Of a stretch of DNA of 64,000 nucleotides, positions 24,533-32,488 are shown piece after piece. The stretch is from Nocardia sp. CDC159 (GTDB taxonomy: Bacteria > Actinomycetota > Actinomycetes > Mycobacteriales > Mycobacteriaceae): positions 141,070-205,069 of the forward strand of contig NZ_JAMRXH010000013.1 in NCBI RefSeq assembly GCF_023740735.1, given 5' to 3'. Each line of letters begins with the position of its first letter. Within the stretch, counting starts at the first letter, position 1. A program made the translations under genes and the position numbers. The notes under the pieces were generated by a model that saw only the letters and a program-made list of their open reading frames with translations, was not told the origin of the DNA and made no database searches.

Positions 24533-25048
24533 ATGACCTTCGATCCAGACAAGGAGCCTACCCGACCCATGATCGGAACCACGGAACTGCGGGCGCTCGC
24601 CGCGACCGCCCGCACCTACGGCGACGCGGAGTTCGCCGACCTCGCCGACACGCTCGCCGCCCGCCGCGAACACGACTACGACGAGCGGCACCTGGCGCCG
24701 CTGGTGCACGCGCTGCACCCACAAGCACCCGAGGACGGAACCTTCGCATCACTGCCGCCGCTGGTGCGCGAGCGGCTGACCGAGCTCGCGACGGCGATCC
24801 GCGTCCGTCTCGAGGAACACGGCTGGGCGCGACCAGCGGAACCCGGCCGCCGCTGGAAATACGCGGCCAGCATTCCGGAGGGCGTGCGATTCCGGCCCAT
24901 CGGCGACCACGAGAACCAGTGGGTGCGTGCCGATCGGTACGCGCTACCCGCGCCTACGGTCGGGGAGGCCGAAGTCGCCGACGCGGCGTTCATCGCCGCC
25001 ACACTGGACGACGAGTACAGCGACGGTTACATCGAGGTGCTCGCATGA
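24533..25048 (+). CDS. unknown early protein, paralogue family member 1
   Basis: 171 aa, soluble, acidic, helical N-terminus (TTELRALAATARTYGDAEFADLADTLAARR in segments) and a C-terminal part with GRRWKYAASIPEGVRFRPIG and a final GYIEV. The last features recur in the products at 25045 and 25784, so the three appear to be diverged tandem paralogues. Function unknown. Confidence 0.7.
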   Translation: MTFDPDKEPTRPMIGTTELRALAATARTYGDAEFADLADTLAARREHDYDERHLAPLVHALHPQAPEDGTFASLPPLVRERLTELATAIRVRLEEHGWARPAEPGRRWKYAASIPEGVRFRPIGDHENQWVRADRYALPAPTVGEAEVADAAFIAATLDDEYSDGYIEVLA

Positions 25049-25473
25049 CCGCGATTGCCGACGACGTTCGCGCTTATGACGCTTCGGCGGGAGCGTCGAC
25101 CGACGAGCTGGCGCGCCTGATTTGGATCGCGACGCAGTGTGATCCCGACGATCCCGAGCCCGGGTCGTCGTGGCCGGATTTGCACGCCGGCGAACGGTGG
25201 AAGTTTGAGCGGATCGCTGCGCGGGTGCGGACTCACCTCGAGCAGGCCGAGGGCTGGCAGCGGCCCCGAGCGTGGGAGGCGCGTCGCTGGGAATCGGCGA
25301 TCGACATCCCGGATCGAACCCGATTCCGAGCGGTAGGCGACCAGCGCGAATTCGTGCGCCACGACGAACACGTCCGTGCGGTCGCGCCCCCGAGCGATAC
25401 TCGCTACCTCCTCGGGGGCCTGGACGCGGTCTTCACCCGCGGCTACATCGAAGTGGTGGTGTCCGCACGATGA
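25045..25473 (+). CDS. unknown early protein, paralogue family member 2
   Basis: 142 aa, ATGA overlap. The C-terminal half carries ARRWESAIDIPDRTRFRAVG and ends RGYIEVVVSAR, mirroring the preceding protein. The N-terminus starts ADDVRAYDASAGASTDELAR. No catalytic motif seen. Confidence 0.7.
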   Translation: MTAIADDVRAYDASAGASTDELARLIWIATQCDPDDPEPGSSWPDLHAGERWKFERIAARVRTHLEQAEGWQRPRAWEARRWESAIDIPDRTRFRAVGDQREFVRHDEHVRAVAPPSDTRYLLGGLDAVFTRGYIEVVVSAR

Positions 25474-25787
25474 CCCAAGGGCACTGGCGCATCAACGATC
25501 CCGGCGACCGTCGCGAGTTGCGCGAATGGCTCGTCGCCTCCGAAGGCGAGGAGGGGCTGAGCCCCCAGAACTCGGTGCAGCTGCTCGATCTGGTCGACGA
25601 GCTGGCCGCACGCTTGGATGCCCTGCACGCCTACGGCGAATTCCTCACCAATCCCTACGTGCCGATCCTCGAGCAGTGGGGGATCGGCAACATCGTGCAG
25701 CACTTGGCCGCTCCGGAGCGGCACCCCTGCCCGGGCTCTGCACCGACTGCGGCTTCCGGCCTGTCTGAGGGGAGTGCACCCCAGTGA
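25470..25787 (+). CDS. unknown early protein
   Basis: 105 aa, ATGA overlap. The N-terminal part is strongly charged (DPGDRRELREWLVASEGEEG), followed by an amphipathic helix (VQLLDLVDELAARLDALHAY). The last 20 residues are low complexity. No family recognised. Confidence 0.65.
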   Translation: MTQGHWRINDPGDRRELREWLVASEGEEGLSPQNSVQLLDLVDELAARLDALHAYGEFLTNPYVPILEQWGIGNIVQHLAAPERHPCPGSAPTAASGLSEGSAPQ

Positions 25788-26155
25788 TCACGATCGGTGA
25801 ACTGCAAGACATGGCTGCGGCGGCCGAGTATCGCGGTGATGCGCGGCTCGCCGAGCTGTTGGCGGAGGAGGCACACGCCCGCACCGAGGCGGCCTCGACC
25901 CGCTCCTGCGACGAGCAGGGCAGGCGGTGGTGGCCCACTGCTGCCGCGGTCCCGATCGGCGTGATGTTCCGTTCGACGAGCCCGCTGTGCGAGATCCCGT
26001 GGCGGCGCGAGGTCGGCGGCTGCCGCGAGCTGGCGGCGGCCGGGGACGGCCGGGTCTACGCGGTCGGAATCGTCGACCACGTCTGGGCTGAGGGTGGCGG
26101 GTTCGTCGAGACCACCGCTGATGAAGCGAATCAGATTGCGAGGCAACAAGAATGA
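25784..26155 (+). CDS. unknown early protein, paralogue family member 3
   Basis: 123 aa, GTG start overlapping the previous TGA. It has a helical N-terminus (IGELQDMAAAAEYRGDARLA) and the family feature GRRWWPTAAAVPIGVMFR; the end GGGFVETTADEANQ is a diverged form of the GYIEV end of members 1 and 2. Function unknown. Confidence 0.7.
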   Translation: MITIGELQDMAAAAEYRGDARLAELLAEEAHARTEAASTRSCDEQGRRWWPTAAAVPIGVMFRSTSPLCEIPWRREVGGCRELAAAGDGRVYAVGIVDHVWAEGGGFVETTADEANQIARQQE

Positions 26156-26469
26156 ACATTTTCAGCGACGTGCATCTGGGTGTGCGCACCGACGGCAGGC
26201 TGGGTGTGCGCTACGACCAGCCGCGGCCCGGGCACGAGCAGCATTTCGGCGGCGTCTCGCTGGAGCTGTCCGACGGTGCGATCTTCGCGCTGTTCCGCAC
26301 CCCCGAGGACGCCAAGCGCCTCGGTCGCGAGCTCTACGACCGGGCCGTGCGGTGGGAGCAGGATCTGAACGGCGACGCTGCTGCGGACGGCGCGGAGACC
26401 GATGTGCGGTATCCGGACCCGGACCTGCTGCGCGAGCAGGCGATCGCGAGCGCGCAGGGGGCACTGTGA
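26152..26469 (+). CDS. unknown early protein
   Basis: 105 aa, ATGA overlap. It starts MNIFSDVHLGVRTDGRLGV, continues with a beta-rich part (FGGVSLELSDGAIFALFR) and a helix (EDAKRLGRELYDRAVRWEQ). No family recognised. It directly precedes the WhiB-like gene. Confidence 0.65.
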   Translation: MNIFSDVHLGVRTDGRLGVRYDQPRPGHEQHFGGVSLELSDGAIFALFRTPEDAKRLGRELYDRAVRWEQDLNGDAAADGAETDVRYPDPDLLREQAIASAQGAL

Positions 26470-27059
26470 CAATGGCCGTGACCGACGAGCCGCGCCAGCC
26501 GCTTGGTCTGGACTGGCGAGCGCGGGCGGCATGCCGGGAGTGCGACCCGGATCGGTGGTATCCCGAGACGTCGGTGCGGCCGACCTACGCGCGCCAGGTC
26601 TGCCTGGAGTGCCCGGTGCGTTCGGAGTGCGGATGGACGGCCTACCGCGCGGACGAGCGGCAGGGGATTTGGGCCGGATTCCGCATGGACCGTGCCAGCG
26701 AGCGCGCGGCACTGCAGAACTGGCTGGGCGTGCCCGACGATACGGCCGGGAATGGGACTCCTGTCCGTCGTACCTGCCAGGGGTGCGGGGACATCTTCGA
26801 GCCCGCGGAATCGCAGGAGCGGGTGTGCGCGCTGTGCTCGCGGTACACCGACGCCGCCGCGCCGCGCGCGCGGGTGCAGAGGCTGCGTGCGCTCGGCTGG
26901 ACGATGGGCCGCATCAGCGCCGCCAGCGGCGTGCCGCAAGGCACATTGTTCGACCTGCTCCGTCCTGATCACGCTCGACCGGAGCGGATGACCCGGACCA
27001 ACGCCGAGAAAATCATGGGCATCATCGCGCCGGAGCTGGACGAGGCGGTGACGCGGTGA
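26466..27059 (+). CDS. WhiB-like protein with extra zinc-ribbon and HTH parts
   Basis: 197 aa. The WhiB domain is complete: Cys23, Cys46, Cys49 and Cys55 (C-n22-C-x2-C-x5-C, able to hold a [4Fe-4S] cluster) and the GIWAG turn at 67-71. It continues with a CxxC...CxxC ribbon (CQGCGDIFEP..VCALC, about residues 100-125) and an HTH-like stretch (LRALGWTMGRISAASGVPQG). Known phage WhiB proteins such as WhiB-TM4 are about 75-100 aa and lack this tail. It may redirect host sigma-factor activity or cause superinfection exclusion. GTG start by overlap; ATG at 26472 is possible. Confidence 0.85.
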   Translation: MTMAVTDEPRQPLGLDWRARAACRECDPDRWYPETSVRPTYARQVCLECPVRSECGWTAYRADERQGIWAGFRMDRASERAALQNWLGVPDDTAGNGTPVRRTCQGCGDIFEPAESQERVCALCSRYTDAAAPRARVQRLRALGWTMGRISAASGVPQGTLFDLLRPDHARPERMTRTNAEKIMGIIAPELDEAVTR

Positions 27060-27943
27060 GCACTGTTGTGGAACCCGGTAGCGCGGAATGGTTGTCGCTG
27101 ATTACGCCGAGCAAGGTCGCTGCGATCATCGGTGTGTCCCGGTGGGAGAGCCCGTATCGGTTGTGGCACAGGATGAAAGGGCTCGTGCCGCCGGAACCAC
27201 CGGCAGACCGGTTCGACGTCGGCCACGCGATGGAGATGGCGTTGGCCGAGCTGTGGCGGATCAAGAACCCGGGCTGGCAGCTGTCGCGCCCTCAACTGCA
27301 GATCCGCCGCGATCTCGCCGAATTCAGCACGCTGGCCACCCTGGACCGGCGGGCACGGCGCGGCAGCCGACGGCGGGTGGTCGAATTCAAGATCGCCCGC
27401 AAGCTCGAGGACTGGGGCAGCTTCGGCACCGACCAGGCCCCCGCCGACTATGTCGCCCAGCTGCAGTGGCAGATGCACGTCACCGGCTACACCGACGACC
27501 CCGCTCACCTGATGGTGATGGGCCCCTACTTCGCCCACCACACCTACGAAATCGGCTACGACCCCGAACTCGCCACCGCGATCGAACAGCGGTGTGCAGC
27601 GTTTCATCAGTCGCTGCGTGCGAACCAGCCGCCGCCGCTGGACGATTCGGTGCCCACTTACGAGTGCGTGCGCGAGCTGCACCCCGACCTCGATCCCGAG
27701 GTGAACGTCGAGCTGGATCCGCAGCTGGCGGCGGACTACCTCGCCGCCGACCGCGCACACAAAGCCGCAGAGACCACCCTGCGCGGCGCCAAAATCCGCG
27801 TGCTCGCCGCGATGGGCACCGCCGCCGTGGCCACCAGCGCGGGACTCGCTGTGGCGACCCGGCGTCGAAGCGGCAAATCCGTTGCCCTGTACGCCGATAC
27901 GAAAACCCCGATCGATCAACTGAGGGAGTTGACACCTGCATGA
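27056..27943 (+). CDS. YqaJ-type phage exonuclease (lambda exo/RecE-like)
   Basis: 295 aa. PD-(D/E)XK nuclease features are in order: SKVAAIIGVSRWESPYRLW (YqaJ N-terminus), DVGHAMEMALAELW, LDRRAR and VEFKIA (E-x-K catalytic), then YVAQLQWQMHVTG. GTG start overlaps the WhiB-like gene end, and the next gene encodes the annealing protein, the usual exonuclease-annealase pair. It resects double-stranded ends in phage recombination. An elongated C-terminal helical part follows residue 210. Confidence 0.87.
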   Translation: MSTVVEPGSAEWLSLITPSKVAAIIGVSRWESPYRLWHRMKGLVPPEPPADRFDVGHAMEMALAELWRIKNPGWQLSRPQLQIRRDLAEFSTLATLDRRARRGSRRRVVEFKIARKLEDWGSFGTDQAPADYVAQLQWQMHVTGYTDDPAHLMVMGPYFAHHTYEIGYDPELATAIEQRCAAFHQSLRANQPPPLDDSVPTYECVRELHPDLDPEVNVELDPQLAADYLAADRAHKAAETTLRGAKIRVLAAMGTAAVATSAGLAVATRRRSGKSVALYADTKTPIDQLRELTPA

Positions 27944-29163
27944 CCAGCACCGACCTCGCCGTTCCCGCTGCGGCGACGACCGAGCTCACCCTGCGCCCCG
28001 ACCAGGACAGCTTCACCGATGTGCAGCTGGCCGCGCTGCGCCAGCTCGGCGTGGAGAACGCTCCCGAGGGCGACATCAAACTGTTTTTCCACCTGTGCCA
28101 GCGCACCGGCTTGGACCCCTACGCCAAGCAGATCTACATGATCGGCCGTAAGACCAAGAGCACGACCTGGCACAACGGTGAACAAGTCGACCGCTGGGTC
28201 ACCCGCTACACCATCCAGACCGGCATTGACGGCTACCGCGTCACCGGTGCCCGGATCGCCGAGACCCGCGGCGACGACCTCGAATTCCGCGATCCGCTGT
28301 GGTGCGGGCGTGACGGCCGCTGGACCGATGTCTGGCTCGACCCCGACAACTCGCCCGCCGCCGCGAAATACGTGATCGTCAAGAACGGCAAACAGTTCCC
28401 GGCCACGGCCATGTACGCCGAGTACGTCCAAATGGGCCCCAGCGGTAAGCAGCCGAATGCCATGTGGTCGAAGATGCCTGCCCACATGCTCGCCAAATGC
28501 GCCGAAGCCGCCGCCTGGCGGCGCGCCTACCCCCACGACTTCTCCGGCCTGGTCCTTGAAGACGCCGCCCACACCGTCATCGACGCCGACATCGAGTCCC
28601 CGGCCCGCAGACCCGCACCGCGCCACGGCGTGGCCGGCCTGCGCGCCGCGGTCGGTCTGACCGCCCCGCCCGCAAACGAGCACCCGGAGGCGGGCGCGGA
28701 GCTGCCTCTGGACAACCCGCCCCCTGCGGACAGTGCCCAGCACAAGACGCTTTCCTCGCTCCTGGACGAGGCCGGATACAAGACCCCCGCGCGCAAACGC
28801 GCCTACCTGTCGGAGTTGATCGGACGGCCCATCAAATCGGCGAGAGAACTCACCGCGGCCGAAGCCACACAGCTGATCGACACCCTGGCCGGGGCCGCGC
28901 ACGCCGCCGCGGCACCAGCGGTGGCCGAGAACCCGAAGGCCACCCCGGCGCAGGTGAAGGCGCTCGAAAACGCCCTGATCGGCGAGGCCGTTCACGACGA
29001 GGCCCAGCGCCTCGACTGGGTGCGCAACGCCGTGCACAACCCGGATCTGGCCTCCATGGCGGAGCTGACCGGCGAGCAGGCCGAGGCGATGACGCGCTTT
29101 CTCCTCGACGCCCAGGCCGCGGACGCCCACCCGGCCACCGCCGACTCTTCGGGGACATCGTGA
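27940..29163 (+). CDS. RecT/Bet-type single-strand annealing protein
   Basis: 407 aa. The N-terminal 200 residues match phage Bet/RecT annealases: FFHLCQRTGLDPYAKQIYMI, YTIQTGIDGYRVTGARIA and MWSKMPAHMLAKCAEAAAWR. Residues about 205-407 form an extra Pro/Ala-rich region with a helical domain (KTLSSLLDEAGYKTPARKRA, then QVKALENALIG) seen in some actinophage RecT proteins. ATGA overlap with the exonuclease gene. It anneals ssDNA in the cytosol during phage replication. Confidence 0.9.
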   Translation: MTSTDLAVPAAATTELTLRPDQDSFTDVQLAALRQLGVENAPEGDIKLFFHLCQRTGLDPYAKQIYMIGRKTKSTTWHNGEQVDRWVTRYTIQTGIDGYRVTGARIAETRGDDLEFRDPLWCGRDGRWTDVWLDPDNSPAAAKYVIVKNGKQFPATAMYAEYVQMGPSGKQPNAMWSKMPAHMLAKCAEAAAWRRAYPHDFSGLVLEDAAHTVIDADIESPARRPAPRHGVAGLRAAVGLTAPPANEHPEAGAELPLDNPPPADSAQHKTLSSLLDEAGYKTPARKRAYLSELIGRPIKSARELTAAEATQLIDTLAGAAHAAAAPAVAENPKATPAQVKALENALIGEAVHDEAQRLDWVRNAVHNPDLASMAELTGEQAEAMTRFLLDAQAADAHPATADSSGTS

Positions 29164-29330
29164 GCAGCGTCGACCCGGACACCGTGCGCGGCAGCAACCG
29201 ACGGTCCGGCTGCCGCCGCGGCTGTGAGGAGAACGAATGCTATTGCACCGAACCGTTTTTCGCTGAGACAGCGGGCGTGTGTGACGGCTGCGGCGGCCTC
29301 GGCGGCGAGTGCTACTGCGGAGAGGAATGA
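29160..29330 (+). CDS. Cys-rich microprotein with duplicated knuckle
   Basis: 56 aa, GTG overlapping the recT stop, so the start is well supported. It has eight Cys in two similar blocks: CRRGCEENECYC (C-x3-C-x4-C-x-C) and CDGCGGLGGECYC (C-x2-C-x5-C-x-C). Each block could hold one zinc. It looks like an internal duplication. No known family; a nucleic-acid or protein-binding zinc protein is likely. Confidence 0.65.
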   Translation: MSSVDPDTVRGSNRRSGCRRGCEENECYCTEPFFAETAGVCDGCGGLGGECYCGEE

Positions 29331-29336
29331 CTGCGA

Positions 29337-29519
29337 ATGGAATCACAACCCACGAAATCCGGTGTGCTGCTGCGGCTCATCGGCGACGAGGCCGATATCC
29401 GTGCCACCCTCGACAGGATGCGGGCCGCCGGGTTCACCGTGCAGTGGAATGGGCGTTTCCGCCCCGACGACCAGGGCGGTGTCCGCACCTACGCGAAGCT
29501 GCGCGGTGAGCAGTCGTGA
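29337..29519 (+). CDS. small early protein
   Basis: 60 aa, with AGAGGAATGACTGCGA upstream of the ATG. Ferredoxin-like beta-alpha-beta pattern (VLLRLIGDEADIRATLDRMR, then GFTVQWNGRF, VRTYAKLRG). No family recognised. Confidence 0.6.
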   Translation: MESQPTKSGVLLRLIGDEADIRATLDRMRAAGFTVQWNGRFRPDDQGGVRTYAKLRGEQS

Positions 29520-29782
29520 GCGGCACCGTCGTGGTGGGACCGTGGGCGGGCAGCGCCGCGGCGCCGTCGGTGTCGGTCACCCGCCGACGCCGCGCGGGCC
29601 CGATACCGCACCGCTACCGCGACCGATACGGGGCCCGGTACCTGATCGACTGCCGCGGTTGCCGGGTCCCGTTCCGCCCGGACGTGGAGGTGCCGCGAGA
29701 CCGGCTGTGCCGGGACTGCCGCGAGCAGCGCCCGGACCTCGCGCCACCAGCCCTGTTCGAGGTTCGCGAGGCCGACCGGTGA
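29516..29782 (+). CDS. small zinc-ribbon protein
   Basis: 88 aa, GTG overlap. CRGC and CRDC (DCRGCRVPFRPDVEVPRDRL, then CRDC) give one four-Cys zinc site after a basic N-terminal half. It may bind nucleic acid or phage replication proteins. Function unknown. Confidence 0.6.
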   Translation: MSGTVVVGPWAGSAAAPSVSVTRRRRAGPIPHRYRDRYGARYLIDCRGCRVPFRPDVEVPRDRLCRDCREQRPDLAPPALFEVREADR

Positions 29783-29970
29783 ATCAGCGCCCCGAGGATG
29801 AGACGCGCACCGCGGTGCGGTGCAGAAAGTGCCTGGGCTGGTTGGTGGCTCAGGAATCAGTGGACAAACATCTCGGGCCGACCTGCGAGCGGAAGGTGGC
29901 CGCCCAGCGGCGGGCCGTCGCGGCGGCGGCCCACGAGATGCCTCTGTTCGAGGTAGAGGGGCCGTGCTGA
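29779..29970 (+). CDS. small C2HC zinc-finger protein
   Basis: 63 aa, GTG overlap. CRKC, then HLGPTC (C-x2-C-x12-H-x4-C) fits a C2HC finger; the rest is a basic helix (ERKVAAQRRAVAAAAHEM). Third Cys-rich small protein in a row. Confidence 0.6.
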   Translation: MNQRPEDETRTAVRCRKCLGWLVAQESVDKHLGPTCERKVAAQRRAVAAAAHEMPLFEVEGPC

Positions 29971-30090
29971 TGGGCGTCGACATCGGGAGGGCGGGCCGAG
30001 AGGGGCAGCCACGGCCTGGTGGCGGGCTGGCGGCGGCTGGGCGGATCGAAATGGGACGGGGGCAGGTGCGGGTGTCGAGAGGTGGTGCGT

Positions 30091-30456
30091 ATGGACCCAG
30101 CCGGTGCGCCGGAGCTACAACCGTTCGATCGGTTCGCGTGGGAACGCGTCGTGCGGCGGGCCCGTATGAAGCCGATGACGAAATATGTGGCCTTGGCCAT
30201 GGCCACGTATTCCGATTCGAACGGCTCCAGGGTCCGGCCGGGAATCAATGCGCTCGCGTTGGTCCTGTGCATCTCCGTGCCCACGGTGAAAAGAGCGTTT
30301 GCGGAGTTGCGGGAATTGGGGCTCATTCAAAAAACGAAACAGGGGAATCGGTGGAAGAACGAAGCGGACACTTATCGACTGACGGTGCCGATGAATTTGG
30401 CGAGTCTGCCGATGCTCGACCCCGACGAGGTTGCGGAGGCCTCCGAAACCGCGTAG
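30091..30456 (+). CDS. helix-turn-helix protein, possible replication initiator
   Basis: 121 aa. A winged-helix stretch (KYVALAMATYSDSNGSRVRP, INALALVLCISVPTVKRAFA, ELRELGLIQKTKQGNRW) resembles the N-terminal domain of phage/plasmid replication-type HTH proteins. I start it at ATG 30091 with GAGAGGTGG upstream; the frame is open further 5' without good character. It lies directly before the DnaA box and iteron array, so it may be the origin-binding protein. Confidence 0.65.
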   Translation: MDPAGAPELQPFDRFAWERVVRRARMKPMTKYVALAMATYSDSNGSRVRPGINALALVLCISVPTVKRAFAELRELGLIQKTKQGNRWKNEADTYRLTVPMNLASLPMLDPDEVAEASETA

Positions 30457-30483
30457 TCCGAGGATCTGGCGCGATACCCGGAG

Positions 30484-30598
30484 TTATCCACACGGTACGT
30501 CTGGGGATCTCTGGAGCGCCCCAGACTTTGCGCAGATAACAAAGTCTGGGGATCAGTCAGAACGAGTCTAGGGATCACACAGGCCCAGTCTGGGGATC
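30484..30598. other. candidate replication origin: DnaA box and iterons
   Basis: A perfect DnaA box TTATCCACA (30484-30492) is followed by four direct copies of GTCT(G/A)GGGATC at 30499, 30544, 30566 and 30588 (last three spaced 22 bp, the first 45 bp away). An inverted partial copy forms a perfect 11-bp hairpin, CCCCAGACTTT (30519-30529) with AAAGTCTGGGG (30541-30551). The 296-bp gap (30457-30752) holds nothing else. The array could equally be a regulator binding site. Confidence 0.6.
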
Positions 30599-30752
30599 AC
30601 CCGTGATCCTCCACCATAACAACCATCCACAACCATCCCAACCAGGTACCCGGCTCGACAACGCAACTCACGACCGCGCGCGAGCGCCCGCGCGGCGACC
30701 GGCTCGGAACGAATTTTTGCTCGGTCAGGAAATGCGAAAAGAGGTGATGGTA

Positions 30753-30941
30753 ATGCGGCACGACCGAACCGGAGAAAAGCTAGACGAGGACGCCGAATTC
30801 ACCCCGTCGCACAATCCGAACTGCACGGGATGGATCGGCTACGACGACGACCACCGTCCCATTCCTTGCCTGCAATGCCGAAAACATCTGCGAGAAGGAA
30901 CCGTGAAACTCAACTACTTCGACAACCGGAGAACCCCGTGA
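30753..30941 (+). CDS. small protein with a possible zinc site
   Basis: 62 aa. The start ATG 30753 is best placed after GAGGTGAT. It contains NPNCTGWIGYDDDHRPIPCL and LQCRKHLREG with Cys at C-x15-C-x2-C and His residues nearby. Function unknown. Confidence 0.55.
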   Translation: MRHDRTGEKLDEDAEFTPSHNPNCTGWIGYDDDHRPIPCLQCRKHLREGTVKLNYFDNRRTP

Positions 30942-31696
30942 TCAATACGACCGCAACCGACACCGCGACACCGCTCGTATTTCTCGACACTGAGACAACG
31001 CATTTGAATCCGCGGCTGCGGCGACCCTGGGAAATCGCGATGATCCGCCGCCCCGCCCTGGCCGGACAGCCCACCGACCGGCTGACGATCCTCATCGACG
31101 ATGTCGACCTGGCCGACGCCGACCCCCGCTCCCTGCAGATCGGCCGCTTCGACGACCGCCACCCCCGCCACAGCGGACGCGACCAACTCTGGAGCCCCTC
31201 ACCGACCGGACGCGGCGTCGCCCTGCACGGCGCCCCCGACACCCTGCTGATGCCCGAACGCGACGCCGCCGCCACCGTCGAGGAATGGACCCGCGGCGCG
31301 GTCCTGATCGGCATCGTGCCCGACTTCGACGCCCACACCCTCGACCCCATGCTGCGCCGCCACGGCCTGCTGCCCCGCTGGCACTACCAGGTGATCGACG
31401 TCGAGACCCAGGCCGCCGGCTGGCTGGCAGGGCGCCTCCACGCAGGCGATAGGCGACTGACCTCCCCGGCCTGGCCCGACGACGACGAGCCGGGGCGCTC
31501 GCTCGCTGAGCTCCTCGCTGAACTCCTCGCCGCGCTCACCCCGCCACGCAATTCCGATCTGCTGTCGTTGATGTGCGACGTCGCACCCCCGGCCGAGGCC
31601 GAACGCCACACCGCGATGGGCGACACCGCCTGGGTCGAACGCTGGTGGGACGCAATATCTCCCACCAGCACGCCCGCCGCCGGGAGCCGGGCATGA
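30938..31696 (+). CDS. DnaQ-like 3'-5' exonuclease
   Basis: 252 aa. DEDDh features: VFLDTETTHLNPRLRRPWEI (motif I D, E), VPDFDAHTLDPML (motif II D) and HTAMGDTAWVERW with H-x4-D (motif III). It is longer than a bare domain, with an acidic insert in residues 75-130. GTG start overlapping the preceding TGA. It probably edits or degrades DNA or RNA during phage replication. Confidence 0.8.
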   Translation: MINTTATDTATPLVFLDTETTHLNPRLRRPWEIAMIRRPALAGQPTDRLTILIDDVDLADADPRSLQIGRFDDRHPRHSGRDQLWSPSPTGRGVALHGAPDTLLMPERDAAATVEEWTRGAVLIGIVPDFDAHTLDPMLRRHGLLPRWHYQVIDVETQAAGWLAGRLHAGDRRLTSPAWPDDDEPGRSLAELLAELLAALTPPRNSDLLSLMCDVAPPAEAERHTAMGDTAWVERWWDAISPTSTPAAGSRA

Positions 31697-31881
31697 GCAG
31701 CGGCCAGCAGCCCCGCCAGCCGCGGTTCTTTTCCCGCATGAAGTACCGGGCCGCGAAACGCCACCAACGAGCGGCATTCGGCCGCAGCCTCCGATGCGGT
31801 CGCCAGCTGCTCCTGGACCGGGCCACCGCCGCGGCTATCACCGCGATCATCCTCGGTACCAGCCGGGCGCACCAGCCGTGA
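31693..31881 (+). CDS. small basic protein
   Basis: 62 aa, ATGA overlap. Strongly basic N-terminus (PRQPRFFSRMKYRAAKRHQR) and a weakly hydrophobic C-terminus (ATAAAITAIILGTSRAH). Possible nucleic-acid binding or membrane association. Confidence 0.55.
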   Translation: MSSGQQPRQPRFFSRMKYRAAKRHQRAAFGRSLRCGRQLLLDRATAAAITAIILGTSRAHQP

Positions 31882-32156
31882 CCGATCGCCTCGAATACGG
31901 CGCCCGGTGGCTCACCACCGACGGCGAAATCGGCGTCGCCCGTCGCGCCCCAACCACCGACCCCACCGTCGCCGTCGAGCTCGTCGACAAGCTGCGTGAG
32001 ATTCAACGGCGCGACGGCCGCACCCGGGACGCCCATCTGGTCGCCCGCCGCCTTGACGCTGATGGGCTGCCGGTCGACGACTGGCAGGCCGTTGCGCGCC
32101 CGCCTGGAGCTCGCGCCGACGCGCGGGCCGCTATGAACGCTAGGACTGGCCCATGA
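31878..32156 (+). CDS. small hypothetical protein
   Basis: 92 aa, GTG overlap. Charged, soluble, with TDRLEYGARWLTTDGEIGVA and VELVDKLREIQRRDGRTRDA. It resembles short early actinophage proteins, but I recognise no family. Confidence 0.55.
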   Translation: MTDRLEYGARWLTTDGEIGVARRAPTTDPTVAVELVDKLREIQRRDGRTRDAHLVARRLDADGLPVDDWQAVARPPGARADARAAMNARTGP

Positions 32157-32284
32157 GTGCGACCACGATCGCCATTCTCGCCGAGACCGCTGAGGCCGCC
32201 GAGAATCCGTGGGTGGACCTCCTCGCGTTGGTCGTGCTCTTCGTGTTGTTCGGTTTTGGGGGTTGGCTCGACAGCGGACGCTGA
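32153..32284 (+). CDS. single-span membrane microprotein
   Basis: 43 aa, ATGA overlap. A Glu/Ala-rich N-terminus is followed by one membrane segment (LLALVVLFVLFGFGGWL) and a short tail. No identified family; it ends the early operon. Confidence 0.55.
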   Translation: MSATTIAILAETAEAAENPWVDLLALVVLFVLFGFGGWLDSGR

Positions 32285-32488
32285 AGCCCGGGCTCGTCAC
32301 CGGCATGTCCGAGCCCACCGGAAGGCGTCGGTGACCAGCAACGGGTCCGGGCCACGCGGTGACCGTAGCCGTGTCGCGGTTGGCGCGTCGCCCGTGGACC
32401 TGGTAGGCATCGGGCAGTCGATGAATGTCCGGTATTGCTCGACGGGCTTCGAGATAATTGTGGGTACACAGCGAGAGGAGGGCACGCG

